Positions 17,763 to 27,475 are shown, counted from the stretch's first letter. The stretch is DNA of 64,000 bases from Corynebacterium ciconiae DSM 44920 (GCF_030440575.1 NZ_CP047189.1:1488001-1552000), one strand, 5' to 3'. Program-made: numbers and translations. The notes: generated by a model not told the origin, from the sequence alone.

Positions 17763-18515
17763 ATGACTCGCACAGGCTTTGGCATTGATATCGGCGGCTC
17801 GGGCGTAAAAGGCGCCAAGGTTGACCTCGACACTGGTGAATTTATTGGCGACCGCCTCAAGATTGCGACTCCGCAGCCCGCAACACCGGAGGCAGTAGCC
17901 GAGGTTGTCGCCGAGATCGTTGAGCACTTCGAGTGGACCGGCCCCGTGGGCATTACTGTCCCCGCCATTGTGAAGAACCAGGTGGCGCTGTCCGCAGCAA
18001 ATATCGATCCCTCTTGGATTAACACGGATGTCTCCGAGCTGTTCTCGAAGCACCTCGATAATGAGCAGATTGTGGTGCTCAACGATGCCGACGCCGCAGG
18101 ACTCGCGGAAGTGCGCTACGGCGATGAGCGCGCCCGCACTGGCGCTGCCATTTTGCTGACCATCGGCACAGGTATTGGCTCCGCCATGCTTATCGACGGC
18201 ACCCTCTTCCCCAACACCGAGCTGGGACACATGAACGTGGGCAAAAAGGAAGCCGAGCAGCTGGCCTCCTCGGCGGCGAAGGAGCGCGAAGAGCTCTCCT
18301 ATAAGAAGTGGGCCAAGCGAGTAAGCAAGGTGTTTAACGAATACGAACGGCTCCTCAACCCCTCAGTGTTTATTGTCGGCGGCGGTATTTCTCGCAAAGC
18401 CGACAAATGGGTACCGCTGTTGACTGTGGACACTCCGGTGATCCCTGCCCAGTTGCGCAACCGTGCCGGCATTGTGGGCGCGGCTCTCGCGGCCGAGGAC
18501 AATATCACTCCATAA
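17763..18515 (+). CDS. ppgK: Polyphosphate glucokinase
   Basis: 250 residues from ATG 17763 (ATG 17754 is close by and in frame). ROK-family kinase that phosphorylates glucose with polyphosphate, and usually also [21 protein letters not shown] is the phosphate-1 motif, [15 protein letters not shown] the phosphate-2 motif, ELGHM is conserved and [14 protein letters not shown] the adenosine-type motif; SYKKWAKRV is characteristic of PpgK. The suhB-ppgK-sigA order equals Rv2701c-Rv2702-Rv2703. Provides a PTS-independent route for glucose. Confidence 0.95.
   Translation: MTRTGFGIDIGGSGVKGAKVDLDTGEFIGDRLKIATPQPATPEAVAEVVAEIVEHFEWTGPVGITVPAIVKNQVALSAANIDPSWINTDVSELFSKHLDNEQIVVLNDADAAGLAEVRYGDERARTGAAILLTIGTGIGSAMLIDGTLFPNTELGHMNVGKKEAEQLASSAAKEREELSYKKWAKRVSKVFNEYERLLNPSVFIVGGGISRKADKWVPLLTVDTPVIPAQLRNRAGIVGAALAAEDNITP
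18189..18200 (+). repeat. dispersed 11-mer GCTTATCGACG, copy 7
   Basis: Inside ppgK, encoding Leu-Ile-Asp-Gly of MLIDGTL. Confidence 0.9.
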
Positions 18516-18852
18516 ATACCGCGCGCTGCTACCACCAGCACTCCTGGAACCACACGCCGAGGAGACCCTAGTGGCAGCGCGAGGGAATAGTTCTATATAC
18601 TGGGCGGTTGTTCTCAACTGAGGCCGAACCACGGCCTCTCTTTGCACCGCTGGTACACCCTACCGGTTTGGCGTTTTCGCAGGCCAGTAGGACAGAAGCC
18701 GGCGGTTACGTTGGTTAGAGATTCGACGGCACCGCACCGAGGCGCCGCCGGCGATATACAACCGCACACGACGATACTTCGCTCGACACACCGCACACTT
18801 CGGGTGATCTCTCGGGTGTGAAGACGAGCGAGACAGACGAGAAAGGGCGTAC
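18516..18852. promoter_or_regulatory. Intergenic region between ppgK and sigA
   Basis: 337 bases with no gene. An imperfect inverted repeat (18522-18535 with 18571-18581, about 35-base loop) may end the ppgK transcript. The sigA promoter must lie here; A/T-rich candidates are the TATATACT stretch near 18594-18601 and GGTTAGAGAT near 18713-18722. Neither can be confirmed by eye. Confidence 0.4.
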
Positions 18853-20508
18853 GTGGCAGCCACTGATCCTTCGGATACCGGTACTCCGGCCGAGACTGGT
18901 TCCCAAGCAACGACTGGGCGTGACAATGCCACGGGAGGCACGACTGTGAAGAAGGCAACCGCTAAGAAGGTCGCACGTAAGGCTGCACGCAAGGCAGCCC
19001 CGCGCGCGGCACGCACCTCTGAAACTTCGACCTCGGCAGACTCCACCGCCGCGAGCGCCGCAGCCACTTCCGCTGCCACCGCTGGCGCGACACGCACAGC
19101 AACCGACGACGCCGAGTCCTCGGCCGCCCCCGCTGCCAAGGCCACGAAGAAGGCCACCAAGAAGACGGCAAAGAAGTCGGCGAAGAAAACCGCCCGCAAG
19201 GCTGCAAAGAAAACCGCCAAGAAAACGGCGAAAAAAACCGCGAAGAAAACCGCTAAGAAGACGGCGAAAAAAACCGCGAAGAAATCCACCCGCAAGCCCA
19301 CCGCTGCGGAAAAGCTCGTGGTGGATGAGGATCTCGAGGAAGATCAGCTCCACGAGCAGGACGTAGACACCGATCTCGACGACGCAGATGTGGACTACGA
19401 TCCGGATAACCCGGCGGATGAGGACGAGGACTTCGTCGACGCCGAAGCTGACACCGACTCCGAAGACGACAGCACCGAGGAGGAGGACGAAGAAGACGAC
19501 GGCTCCTCGGTATGGGACGAGGATGAGTCTGCCGCACTGCGCCAAGCCCGTAAGGATGCGGAGCTCACCGCTTCTGCAGACTCGGTGCGCGCCTACCTTA
19601 AGCAGATCGGCAAGGTCGCGCTGCTTAACGCCGAGCAGGAGGTGTCTCTGGCCAAGCGCATCGAGGCTGGCCTGTATGCCACCCACCGCCTTGAGCAGCT
19701 TGCCGAGGCCCACGCCCAGGGTGATAAGGACGCCAAGCTCACTCCGGCAATGAAGCGTGATCTGCGCTCGATCGCCCGCGACGGCCGCAAGGCTAAAAAC
19801 CACCTGTTGGAGGCCAACCTGCGCCTCGTGGTGTCTTTGGCCAAGCGCTACACCGGCCGCGGCATGGCATTTTTGGATCTCATCCAGGAAGGCAACCTCG
19901 GCCTGATCCGCGCCGTGGAGAAGTTCGATTACACCAAGGGCTATAAGTTCTCCACCTACGCCACCTGGTGGATTCGCCAAGCCATTACCCGCGCCATGGC
20001 AGATCAGGCCCGCACCATTCGTATCCCAGTACACATGGTGGAAGTGATCAATAAGCTGGGCCGTATTCAGCGCGAGCTGTTGCAGGATCTGGGCCGCGAG
20101 CCCACCCCGCAGGAGCTGGCGAAGGAGATGGACATCACCGAGGACAAGGTGATGGAAATCCAGCAATACGCCCGTGAACCGATCTCGCTGGATCAAACCA
20201 TTGGCGATGAGGGCGACAGCCAGCTCGGTGACTTCATCGAGGACTCCGAGGCCGTGGTGGCTGTGGACGCGGTATCCTTCACTCTGCTGCAAGACCAGTT
20301 GCAGGATGTGCTGCATACCCTGTCCGAGCGTGAGGCCGGCGTGGTGCGTCTGCGCTTCGGCTTGACCGACGGCATGCCGCGGACTCTCGACGAGATCGGC
20401 CAGGTCTATGGGGTGACGCGCGAGCGTATCCGCCAGATCGAGTCGAAGACGATGTCTAAGCTGCGCCACCCCTCCCGTTCCCAGGTGCTGCGCGACTACT
20501 TGGATTAA
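18853..20508 (+). CDS. sigA: Primary RNA polymerase sigma factor SigA
   Basis: 551 residues, GTG start with AAAGGG upstream; a GTG at 18946 is an alternative. Residues about 30-155 are low-complexity: Ala/Lys-rich with a run of KKTA repeats, then about 70 strongly acidic residues ([17 protein letters not shown]). The sigma-70 core follows: region 1.2 ([21 protein letters not shown]), region 2 ([55 protein letters not shown]), region 3 ([20 protein letters not shown]) and region 4 with the recognition helix ([21 protein letters not shown]). It is the housekeeping sigma factor by synteny (suhB-ppgK-sigA) and by having the group 1 region 2.4/4.2 sequences. Confidence 0.96.
   Translation: MAATDPSDTGTPAETGSQATTGRDNATGGTTVKKATAKKVARKAARKAAPRAARTSETSTSADSTAASAAATSAATAGATRTATDDAESSAAPAAKATKKATKKTAKKSAKKTARKAAKKTAKKTAKKTAKKTAKKTAKKTAKKSTRKPTAAEKLVVDEDLEEDQLHEQDVDTDLDDADVDYDPDNPADEDEDFVDAEADTDSEDDSTEEEDEEDDGSSVWDEDESAALRQARKDAELTASADSVRAYLKQIGKVALLNAEQEVSLAKRIEAGLYATHRLEQLAEAHAQGDKDAKLTPAMKRDLRSIARDGRKAKNHLLEANLRLVVSLAKRYTGRGMAFLDLIQEGNLGLIRAVEKFDYTKGYKFSTYATWWIRQAITRAMADQARTIRIPVHMVEVINKLGRIQRELLQDLGREPTPQELAKEMDITEDKVMEIQQYAREPISLDQTIGDEGDSQLGDFIEDSEAVVAVDAVSFTLLQDQLQDVLHTLSEREAGVVRLRFGLTDGMPRTLDEIGQVYGVTRERIRQIESKTMSKLRHPSRSQVLRDYLD
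19141..19300 (+). repeat. Lysine-rich tandem repeat in sigA
   Basis: About 40 codons reading mostly K-K-T-A or K-K-A/S in tandem (AAG AAA ACC GCx type units), with several near-identical 12-base DNA units around 19190-19280. Resembles the C-terminal tails of actinobacterial histone-H1-like proteins and HupB; probable nonspecific DNA contact and a site prone to length variation. Confidence 0.85.
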
Positions 20509-20542
20509 AGCCTGCGGCTGCTAAGCGCAGCGAAAGCTCAAT

Positions 20543-20587
20543 GCACACGGCCCCTGCCATATTCATTTCATGGCAGGGGCCGTGTGC
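20543..20587. terminator. Terminator after sigA
   Basis: Perfect 18-bp stem (GCACACGGCCCCTGCCAT / ATGGCAGGGGCCGTGTGC) with a 9-base A/T-rich loop, between sigA and the convergent DUF418 gene. Confidence 0.9.
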
Positions 20588-20646
20588 TGTAGGTCGAGGC
20601 GCGTGCCCCGCAGAATGCAGCCGCGGGAAACGCGCTCGGCAAGTGC

Positions 20647-22122
20647 CTAGGGGTGTTGTGGCCCCACCGATTCTTGCGGCGTGTCGTGCTGGGTATAACG
20701 CGGGGGAAGCACTGGGGGCGCAGGCAACGGCGAGACTGGCCCCGCCGCGGGGTGAAGTGCCGTTGGCTGCGGGGCTGCAGCCGCCCCTATCTGTTGTGAC
20801 GGATGCTGTTGCGGATGTTCCGCCCAATAGTTAGCCGCCAGTCCCTGCTTACCGTAGGCCATGCGCCGGTGGAGAGTTTCCAGCGGGCCGCGCCTCCCCA
20901 GCAGCTGCAGAATATAGGCTGCCACCACCGTGACCGCCCATATCGCTGCGGCAAGCCCGGTAGCTACGGCGGCTCCAGATTCTTGTCCCCAGCCCAAACC
21001 ATAGGTGGCCACACACACGGAAGCCAGTACGGATTGGGCCACATAGCCCGACATCGAACGCTGCCCCAGCGCCGCGATGGGAGCGATCCACACCGGTACG
21101 GCCTCGCTATAGCTGAGACCACGCGCAGTCTTTTCTGAAATCCGACGCTGCAGAGGGGCGCAGGCAAGGGCGATGATCGCCACGATACCGGGGCCGGTGA
21201 TCACACCGAGGCCGTTGTTGATGGTCATCCACACGACAGCGTTGCTTTCGTCTCCTAACACACCGATCGCATTCAACCCCGCAGGTAGTCCCACCCCAAA
21301 CATCACCACAACTGCTGCTGTGGCGGCCGTAATGAGCGTGCGCCGATGCTGCTCTGGGTGGGTGAGCACCCCGCGGCGAGCCCACACAAATCCCACCAGC
21401 ATCAGCGGAAAGAGCATGGGCAGCTCCATTCCGAGGGTGAAAGGTTGCAAGACGAGACCGAAAGCCCCGACCCCTAGCTGCGATAGATAGCTGTCTGCAA
21501 CCCCCGTCCCAAGCTGCAGTGTGTCGGTGGATGCCTGCGTGGAATCAAAAACGTCCATGCTCGTATCGGCAACCATCATCACGATTCCGATGACGATACT
21601 GCCCACAATCCACAGCCCAGACAGCACGCCCGCCATGATGAGTAGGGGTTTATCACGGAAGTTGATCAACAATGCCAGCAACATTCCAGCGAGACCATAG
21701 AAGGTCATGATGTCTCCAAAGAAAAGAAACACCATGTGCACCGCACCGAAAATGGTGAGCCACATATACCGTAGCGCGATGGTTTTTCTCGCAGCGGAGA
21801 GAGGATACCCGCGGCTAGCCAACGATAAGGCGATGAGCCCCACCCCGAAGCCCAACATGGTGGAAAACATCGGTAGGCCTCGAACGTGAGCGAACATCGT
21901 GCCGAGAACCACCGCCACCTTATCCGCTGTCGAATCGTTGACTACCCCGCCTAGCATTGGCGCGGTGGCATCCTCAGGTCCAGCAAGCCAAGTGGTGGTG
22001 AGGTTGGCAATGGCAATGCCCAACAGGGTGAATCCGCGGGCAAGATCGGGTGCGAGCATTCGAGTAGTGGCGGCGCTGCGGATCGGAGAGTGTGCTGATG
22101 CAGCTGAGGCCGAGTGACTCAT
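20647..22122 (-). CDS. DUF418 domain membrane protein
   Basis: 491 residues from ATG 22122 (AGAGGA upstream); 27 further in-frame codons upstream look non-coding. Starts with TRMLAPDLARGFTLLGIAIANL, the N-terminal signature of the DUF418/DUF1624 acyltransferase-like superfamily, and has about ten hydrophobic segments. The C-terminal DUF418 part includes LGQRSMSGYVAQSV and ends RRMAYGKQGLA. The last 65 residues are Pro/Gln/Ala-rich and disordered. Function unknown; possibly acyl or other group transfer across the membrane. Monocistronic, ended by the hairpin before sigA on one side. Confidence 0.88.
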   Translation of the reverse strand: MSHSASAASAHSPIRSAATTRMLAPDLARGFTLLGIAIANLTTTWLAGPEDATAPMLGGVVNDSTADKVAVVLGTMFAHVRGLPMFSTMLGFGVGLIALSLASRGYPLSAARKTIALRYMWLTIFGAVHMVFLFFGDIMTFYGLAGMLLALLINFRDKPLLIMAGVLSGLWIVGSIVIGIVMMVADTSMDVFDSTQASTDTLQLGTGVADSYLSQLGVGAFGLVLQPFTLGMELPMLFPLMLVGFVWARRGVLTHPEQHRRTLITAATAAVVVMFGVGLPAGLNAIGVLGDESNAVVWMTINNGLGVITGPGIVAIIALACAPLQRRISEKTARGLSYSEAVPVWIAPIAALGQRSMSGYVAQSVLASVCVATYGLGWGQESGAAVATGLAAAIWAVTVVAAYILQLLGRRGPLETLHRRMAYGKQGLAANYWAEHPQQHPSQQIGAAAAPQPTALHPAAGPVSPLPAPPVLPPRYTQHDTPQESVGPQHP

Positions 22123-22178
22123 CACTGGTGGCGTCCTCTCTTCGTGGTCTAGGCAGGAGTGAGGTCGATGGATAACTA

Positions 22179-22210
22179 AAGCCGCGTGAGGCTTGATTCT
22201 CACGCGGCTT
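22179..22210 (-). terminator. Terminator after the small membrane protein gene
   Basis: Perfect 12-bp stem AAGCCGCGTGAG / CTCACGCGGCTT with an 8-base loop; on the minus strand it is followed by TTTAG. It lies 13 bases past the stop of the gene at 22224. Confidence 0.8.
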
Positions 22211-22223
22211 GAGCACTAGGTGC

Positions 22224-22778
22224 TTATTGCTCCAGGTAGTTCTGGACGCAGGATTCGACTTGATCCTCAGGCACGTTCTCGCATTCTTCCACAGCACCAC
22301 CAATGAGGCTGCCGAAGAATACGGTAATGGCGGCGACAACCACAAGCATCAGCACCGAGATGACCACCGAGATGATCGACATTGTCACGCGACGCTTCGG
22401 CCCCTGCATCTTACGGCCCTTGACCCAGGCAATAATGCCCAGCACGAGGCCCGCGAGCGCCAAGAACGGGGTGATAGCCAAACCGATGACCGTGGCGGCC
22501 AGCACGACCGAGGCGAGGGATACACCCAATGCCCACGGCGCGAGCTTGTTCACTTGCTCCACGCCGTAGCCATTCTGGCCAGCTGGGAAATTCTGCTGAG
22601 CGGGATAGCCACCCTGGTTCGGGTAGCCACCCTGGTTCGGATAACCACCCTGGTTCGGGTAAGCGGAGTTCTGCGCATCCTGAGAGAAGGAATCACTCGC
22701 GTTGCGCATGCTCTGCTGCGGGTCATTATTCGGCCAGCTGTTGTCCTGCCAGCCGTTGTTCCCGTTCGAGTTAGTCAT
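22224..22778 (-). CDS. Small two-helix membrane protein with YPNQGG repeats (DUF4190-like)
   Basis: 184 residues from ATG 22778 with GGAAGG upstream. The first 85 residues are Asn/Gln/Gly-rich and polar, including three tandem GGYPNQ repeats encoded by 18-base DNA units at 22611-22664. Two hydrophobic segments follow (LGVSLASVVLAATVIGLAIT to LAGLVLGIIAW, and SIISVVISVLMLVVVAAITV), with RKMQGPKRRV between them. The tail has two cysteines (EECENVPEDQVESCVQNYLEQ region). The layout is typical of DUF4190-type actinobacterial membrane proteins; function unknown. The Cys pair might form a disulfide outside the membrane. Confidence 0.82.
   Translation of the reverse strand: MTNSNGNNGWQDNSWPNNDPQQSMRNASDSFSQDAQNSAYPNQGGYPNQGGYPNQGGYPAQQNFPAGQNGYGVEQVNKLAPWALGVSLASVVLAATVIGLAITPFLALAGLVLGIIAWVKGRKMQGPKRRVTMSIISVVISVLMLVVVAAITVFFGSLIGGAVEECENVPEDQVESCVQNYLEQ
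22611..22664 (-). repeat. Three tandem 18-base units coding for GGYPNQ
   Basis: Units at 22611-22628, 22629-22646 and 22647-22664 differ at only two or three positions, with a degenerate fourth unit next to them. Copy number may vary between strains. Confidence 0.85.
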
Positions 22779-22814
22779 GTGAGTGTTGTCCTTCCACACT
22801 GTATGAGTTCTTGG

Positions 22815-22853
22815 CCTACGCCCCGCGCCCCAGTGCTGGGTCGGGGGCGTAGG
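22815..22853 (-). terminator. Terminator after the helicase gene
   Basis: Stem CCTACGCCCC / GGGGCGTAGG with a nested CCCA/TGGG pairing in the loop, about 100 bases past the helicase stop and 37 before the ATG of the next gene. Confidence 0.7.
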
Positions 22854-22952
22854 ACAATGGGTTGTACCCGAGCGAGTTTATCATTGCCTCAGGAAACCGG
22901 TTTCAATTTCCTCGCGCACCCCACACCGAGTGTCGATGCGATCAAGGGGTAT

Positions 22953-24674
22953 CTACCACTGGCGCAGGAAATTAATGCGCGCGCGCAGCTGCTCGGCCGA
23001 GCACAGGGCGGTCGGCGGCCCACCGCAGGCTCGGCGCGCCTCATTATGAATGGCACCATGCGGTCGGCCGGTACGTGAGCTCGTAATAGAGACCACTGCA
23101 TTGAGTTGCTTGCGTAGCTCTGGAATGAGGGCCGCATCCTCATCTGGAGTATCGGCCTCGCGGGTCGACGCCGCCTCGCTGCCCTGTGCACGCTCTGCCG
23201 AAGAGGTCGAAGTCACGGGATGGCTGGACTGGGCGGACTGTGCCATCTCGTCTGCTTGGCGTTTTTTGAGTAGCTGCCGCATTTGCTCGGCGTCGAGAAG
23301 CCCAGGCAGGCCAAGATAGTCCTGCTCGGCCTCACCGATGCTGGCGGTGCCGTACGTCGAGCCATCGAAGATGAGCGAGTCAAGCTCGGCTTCGGCGCCG
23401 AGAGATTGGTAGGAAGGATCTTCCTCCCCCGGTTCGTTCTTCTCCTTATTGGCTTCGGCAAGTAGCTCATCATCCCAGCCTTCCTTTGGCCGGTCCGGTT
23501 TGCCGAGAACATGGTCGCGAGAAACTTCGAGTTTCGCGGCAAGATCGAGCAGCACCGGCACCGAGGGCAGAAATACCGAGGCGTTTTCACCGGGCATGCG
23601 TGAACGCACGAAACGGCCGATGGCCTGGGCGAAGAAGAGCGGGGTGGATGCCGAGGTGGCGTACACGCCCACGGCCAGCCGGGGCACGTCCACTCCCTCG
23701 GAGACCATGCGTACCGCGACCATCCACTCGTCGGTGGAATTGGAGAACTCTTCAATGCGTTCGGAGGCGCCGGCCTCATCCGATAGCACTACTGTCACTG
23801 GTGTGGAGGAAAGTCTCTCGAGCACTCGGGCGTAGGCACGGGCGGCCGTTTTATTGGAGGCGATCACCAGCCCGCCGGCGTCGGGCATGTTGTGGCGTAA
23901 CTGGCCGAGCCGTGTGTGGGCGGCCTGCAGCACCGCTGGTATCCAGTCGCCCTTGGGGTCGAGGGCAGTGCGCCAAGCGCGGGCGGTTTGTTCGGCGTTG
24001 AGCGGCTCGCCCAGCCGAGCAGCGTATTCCTCCCCGGCGCTGTCACGCCAGCGGGCCTCGCCCGAGTAGGCCAAGAACACCACTGGGCGCACTACGCCAT
24101 CGCGCAGCGCATTGGAGTAGCCATAGGTGTAGTCGGCGGCGGATTTGAGGTTGCCTTCGCCATCATCTTCGTAGCGGACAAAAGGAATGGCGGCGTCATC
24201 AGAGCGGAAGGGGGTACCGGTGAGACAAAGCCTGCGCTCGGCGTCGCGATAAGCGGTGGCGATGCCATCGCCCCAGCTTTTCGCGTCGCCACCGTGGTGC
24301 ACCTCGTCCAGAATCACGAGGGTGCGCTTGTTGGTGGCCAGCTGATAGTGCTTGTAGGGATGCATGGCCACCTGGGCGTAGGTGACCACGATGCCCTGAT
24401 AAGAAGGGTTAATGGCCCCACTATTGGAAAATGTGGGGTCAAGGGTAATGCCGTTACGCTGCGCCGAGGCAGCCCATTGCACCTTCAGATGTTCGGTGGG
24501 AACAACCACGATCACGCGATCTACCGTGCGCTTGTTCAACAGCTCAGAGGCGAGCCGCAGCGCGAACGTGGTTTTACCGGCACCCGGGGTTGCGACCGCA
24601 AGGAAGTCCTTGGGCTGGGTGCGTTCGTACTTGGTGAGGGCGGCCTGCTGCCAGGCGCGAAGGTTAGCACTCAC
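22953..24674 (-). CDS. Superfamily 2 DEAD/DEAH-box helicase (type III restriction/XPB-like)
   Basis: 573 residues from GTG 24674, which overlaps the stop of the upstream DUF3039 gene by four bases (GTGA), a typical translational coupling. Motif I is ATPGAGKTT, motif Ia VVVPTEHLKVQW, motif II ILDEVHHGGD (DEVH), motif III LTGTPFRSDD, motifs V/VI VSEGVDVPRLAVG and FAQAIGRFVRSR. After about residue 430 the sequence is acidic and then Ser/Ala-rich (VTSTSSAERAQGSEAAS), ending in a short conserved piece (CGGPPTALCSAEQLRARINFLRQW). The ATPase core is intact. Substrate unknown; no methylase or restriction subunit is nearby. Confidence 0.9.
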   Translation of the reverse strand: MSANLRAWQQAALTKYERTQPKDFLAVATPGAGKTTFALRLASELLNKRTVDRVIVVVPTEHLKVQWAASAQRNGITLDPTFSNSGAINPSYQGIVVTYAQVAMHPYKHYQLATNKRTLVILDEVHHGGDAKSWGDGIATAYRDAERRLCLTGTPFRSDDAAIPFVRYEDDGEGNLKSAADYTYGYSNALRDGVVRPVVFLAYSGEARWRDSAGEEYAARLGEPLNAEQTARAWRTALDPKGDWIPAVLQAAHTRLGQLRHNMPDAGGLVIASNKTAARAYARVLERLSSTPVTVVLSDEAGASERIEEFSNSTDEWMVAVRMVSEGVDVPRLAVGVYATSASTPLFFAQAIGRFVRSRMPGENASVFLPSVPVLLDLAAKLEVSRDHVLGKPDRPKEGWDDELLAEANKEKNEPGEEDPSYQSLGAEAELDSLIFDGSTYGTASIGEAEQDYLGLPGLLDAEQMRQLLKKRQADEMAQSAQSSHPVTSTSSAERAQGSEAASTREADTPDEDAALIPELRKQLNAVVSITSSRTGRPHGAIHNEARRACGGPPTALCSAEQLRARINFLRQW

Positions 24675-24919
24675 TTGCGCCGCAGACCTCGATAAATCTG
24701 CTCGCAGTCGGGGCACACGGGAGAACCCGGCTTGGCTTGCTTGGTCACGGGAAAAGTCTCCCCGCAGAGGGCCACAACCATTTTGCCACTCACGGCGGAG
24801 TCGACAATCTGATCCTTCTTCACGTAGTGGAAGAACTTCGGCGTGTCATCGTCAGTGCCGGTGTTCTCCCTGATGTCGGGACGCTCGATGGTAGTTGTCT
24901 GAGTACTCACCTGAACCAT
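24671..24919 (-). CDS. DUF3039 zinc-ribbon-like small protein
   Basis: About 82 residues; the start is uncertain (ATG 24922, ATG 24919 or GTG 24907). The core FFHYVKKDQIVDSAVSGKMV then ALCGETFPV and GSPVCPDCEQIYRGLRR matches DUF3039, a conserved actinobacterial family. The cysteines CGE and CPDC plus HYV suggest one zinc site. The stop overlaps the helicase start by four bases, so the two are co-translated, and the small protein may act with the helicase. Function unknown. Confidence 0.85.
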   Translation of the reverse strand: MVQVSTQTTTIERPDIRENTGTDDDTPKFFHYVKKDQIVDSAVSGKMVVALCGETFPVTKQAKPGSPVCPDCEQIYRGLRRK

Positions 24920-24982
24920 CATGCCCGAAAAGTGGCGTCTTCTCATCCTGCCCCGTGACGGGAAGGGCTAGGCTTGTTCACG

Positions 24983-25468
24983 ATGACTGGAGATGACGAA
25001 TACGTTGATGAACCGGCGGAGCAGCACTCGGCCGAGGAGACGGCGTCGACAAGCGCCCGCCGCAGCCGCCTACAGGCGCTGCGTCGCCGGATGCGTAAAG
25101 CCGAGCTCATCACCGATGCGCGCCGCACCTCGGCGCAGAATTATCGCCACCGCAAAACCGTCTACGCCATCTTGCAGGGTTCACGCATCCCCTTTTTGTT
25201 CCTCAGTGCCGCCACCTATTTCCTATGGGAGAACATGGTGGTCTCTGGGATACTTTTTGTGATCTCCACCCTGCTGCCGTGGGTGGCGGTGGTGATTGCC
25301 AATGGCGCGGGCGAGCCCGAAGACAAGCGGCATCCACGCCAGTACAAACCGGATGTGCAGCGCGCCCAGCGTGCCGCTCACGCCCGTGCCATGGAGCAGC
25401 GCTCCGCCCGCCCCCAGCTGGGCCCGGGCACTGGCGAGCACATCATTATTGACGCAGACGAAAACTAG
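24983..25468 (+). CDS. DUF3099 membrane protein
   Basis: 161 residues from ATG 24983. Acidic N-terminus (MTGDDEYVDEPAEQHSAEE), then a basic stretch RRSRLQALRRRMRKAELITDARRT, then two adjacent hydrophobic segments (IPFLFLSAATYFLW and MVVSGILFVISTLLPWVAVVIANG) and a cytoplasmic tail of about 55 residues. This is the DUF3099 family. Divergent from the DUF3039-helicase pair with a short gap, an arrangement common in corynebacteria. Function unknown. Confidence 0.87.
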   Translation: MTGDDEYVDEPAEQHSAEETASTSARRSRLQALRRRMRKAELITDARRTSAQNYRHRKTVYAILQGSRIPFLFLSAATYFLWENMVVSGILFVISTLLPWVAVVIANGAGEPEDKRHPRQYKPDVQRAQRAAHARAMEQRSARPQLGPGTGEHIIIDADEN

Positions 25469-25490
25469 ACGTTAAAGGCCTAAAACTATC

Positions 25491-27002
25491 GTGACCACCT
25501 CTCTTGCCGCGCGCGTAGGCGCCGACATCGCCGATGTGTGCTCCCGCATCGGCTACACCCACGCCGGAATTGCCAGCTCCCTAGGCCCCGCTGCTTTCGC
25601 CGCCATGGGACGCGGCGAACCAGCCGCTGTACGCCGCGTGCTCGGCCACACCGCACTGCACGAGGCCATCCGCCTATTCATCCTCCACGATCCCCTCCCC
25701 CTTAAGCGCTGCGAAAACCTTCTGGGCTCCGCGCTTATCGACGCCCTCCTCGAGCTGTCTTGGGCCGAAGAGGACGACGACAACCTACGGGTGATCATCG
25801 ATATCCGCCCGCTGGATCGCGGCGGGCGCGCTGGGTGGGTGATATCCGATATGGATGCCTCAATGGTCCAGCACATCCCCGGCAAGGAGCATGTGCTCGG
25901 TGTTGGCGCCGCATCACTGTCGCTGGCCGAGGCCGTGCCGCACTCACCGGTAGACACCCTGCTCGATCTTGGCTGCGGTTCAGGGGTCCAACTGATCCTG
26001 CAGGCCGACTGCGCAGAGCGGCTCAGCGGCAGCGACATCTCCGAACGGGCGCTCAGCTTCGCCCACGCCAGCCTCGCCGCTTCTCACGTTGACGCTGAGC
26101 TGCTTCACGGCCCTTGGTTTGAGCCCGTGCACGAGCGCCGTTTCGACCGCATCGTGGCCAATCCTCCCTTTGTGGTCGGCCCCGCCTCGATCGATCACGT
26201 CTACCGGGACTCGGGCAAAGACCTCGACGGCGCCACCGAGCTAGTGGTGCGCGAAGCCTGCGCGCACCTCAGCGAGGATGGCAGCGCCCACCTCGTGGGG
26301 GCGTGGGCCCTTGACGGCGGAAATTGGGCCCAGCGGGTCAGCGCGTGGATCCCTTCCACCGGCTACGCCGCCTGGGTGCTCGAGCGCGACCGTGTGGACG
26401 CCCCGCGCTACGTCTCCACCTGGTTGAAGGATGAATCCATCGACCCCCGCAGCGATATCGGTCAACGCAGAACCGAGCAATGGCTGGACCACTTCGACCG
26501 ACACGGCATCACTGGGGTGGGCTTCGGCTTCATCCACATCCAGCGCCTCGAGGAGGATACTCCCAGCGAGGTGGTCTGCGAGGACTTCTCGTCCGCCTCA
26601 ACCAGCGGACTCGGCGATGAGGTGGAGGAATACTTCCTCCGCACCGCTTGGCTGCGCCAGCAAAGCTCCAGCTCGATGCTGGCAAGCTGCTACCAGCTGC
26701 GCCCCGGGGTGTGCATCGATCGCATTAGCCGTACCGACGATGAAGCCGGCATCGGCATGCGTCGAGACAGCGTGCACATTGCCCGCACCGACGGACCGCG
26801 CTTTAGCCACGAAATCGACGAAGCCGTCGCCGCCCTCGTGGCTGGTCTTCACCCGCAGGGACTGCCGTTGGGTGAAATCGTGGAACTCTACGCCGCGGCC
26901 GAGGGCATGGACAGCTCAGCGATTCTCCCCCAAGTCATCACCGTGATGGTAGATATGATCCGCCACGGGCTGGTGCTTCCCGCCGAGCTCATCGCCGACT
27001 AA
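25491..27002 (+). CDS. Two-domain SAM-dependent methyltransferase (HemK/RsmC-like)
   Basis: 503 residues, GTG start, 22 bases after DUF3099. An N-terminal helical domain (about 1-140) is followed by a class I methyltransferase: [17 protein letters not shown] (motif I) at about 154-170, [14 protein letters not shown] (motif post-I) and [14 protein letters not shown] with the NPPF tetrapeptide that N-methylates a planar amino group (Gln, Asn, adenine, guanine). A C-terminal domain of about 170 residues ends with a winged-helix-like region ([20 protein letters not shown]). Known in actinobacteria as a conserved methyltransferase of unknown target; an RNA or protein N-methylation is likely. Confidence 0.88.
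   Translation: MTTSLAARVGADIADVCSRIGYTHAGIASSLGPAAFAAMGRGEPAAVRRVLGHTALHEAIRLFILHDPLPLKRCENLLGSALIDALLELSWAEEDDDNLRVIIDIRPLDRGGRAGWVISDMDASMVQHIPGKEHVLGVGAASLSLAEAVPHSPVDTLLDLGCGSGVQLILQADCAERLSGSDISERALSFAHASLAASHVDAELLHGPWFEPVHERRFDRIVANPPFVVGPASIDHVYRDSGKDLDGATELVVREACAHLSEDGSAHLVGAWALDGGNWAQRVSAWIPSTGYAAWVLERDRVDAPRYVSTWLKDESIDPRSDIGQRRTEQWLDHFDRHGITGVGFGFIHIQRLEEDTPSEVVCEDFSSASTSGLGDEVEEYFLRTAWLRQQSSSSMLASCYQLRPGVCIDRISRTDDEAGIGMRRDSVHIARTDGPRFSHEIDEAVAALVAGLHPQGLPLGEIVELYAAAEGMDSSAILPQVITVMVDMIRHGLVLPAELIAD
25733..25744 (+). repeat. dispersed 11-mer GCTTATCGACG, copy 8
   Basis: Inside the methyltransferase gene, encoding Leu-Ile-Asp-Ala of ALIDALLEL. Confidence 0.9.
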
Positions 27003-27034
27003 CACCCATCCCTATATATAAGGAGTTTCTAGCC

Positions 27035-27475
27035 GTGAAAGCAGTACTGACCCGCGTCACCGAGGCCACCGTCACCGTTGATGGGCACACAGTTGGTTCC
27101 ATCGACTGCCCCGAGACTCAAGGCCTGCTCGCGCTGGTGGGTGTCTCCCGCGAGGACAGCGATAGCGATGTAGAGCTGATGGCGCGCAAGATCGCCGAGC
27201 TGCGCATCCTAGACGGCGAGCGCAGCGTGGAATCCTGCCACGCACCCGTGTTGTTAGTGAGCCAATTTACGCTCATGGGTCGGACCAGAAAGGGGCGCCG
27301 TCCCTCATGGTCGGACGCGGCCGGCGGTGCGGAAGCAGAGCCGAAAATCGCCGCTATCGCCACACTCCTTAAGCAAAGGGGTATTCCCGTAGAAACCGGA
27401 CAATTCGGTGCTCATATGAAAGTCTCCTCCATTAACGACGGACCGTTTACCGTGCTGGTGGACACCACATCATAG
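27035..27475 (+). CDS. dtd: D-aminoacyl-tRNA deacylase
   Basis: 146 residues, GTG start with AAGGAG 13 bases upstream. Hydrolyses D-amino acids from mischarged t[20 protein letters not shown] is the family N-terminus, [10 protein letters not shown] is the conserved SQ motif (S76-Q77 region) and [17 protein letters not shown] carries the NxGP-type motif, here NDGPFT. Length is normal. Only 143 bases separate it from sigB. Confidence 0.95.
   Translation: MKAVLTRVTEATVTVDGHTVGSIDCPETQGLLALVGVSREDSDSDVELMARKIAELRILDGERSVESCHAPVLLVSQFTLMGRTRKGRRPSWSDAAGGAEAEPKIAAIATLLKQRGIPVETGQFGAHMKVSSINDGPFTVLVDTTS

Noticed and set aside
18715..20469. Long minus-strand open frame (584 codons) opposite sigA
   Set aside because: Shadow of the sigA codon pattern; Leu/Val/Ala repeats mirror the Lys repeats and it has no homology-like features.
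22953..24919. Helicase plus DUF3039 as a type III restriction system
   Set aside because: The helicase lacks a nuclease domain in the visible sequence and no Mod methylase accompanies it; the adjacent methyltransferase is on the other strand and is of the HemK/RsmC type.
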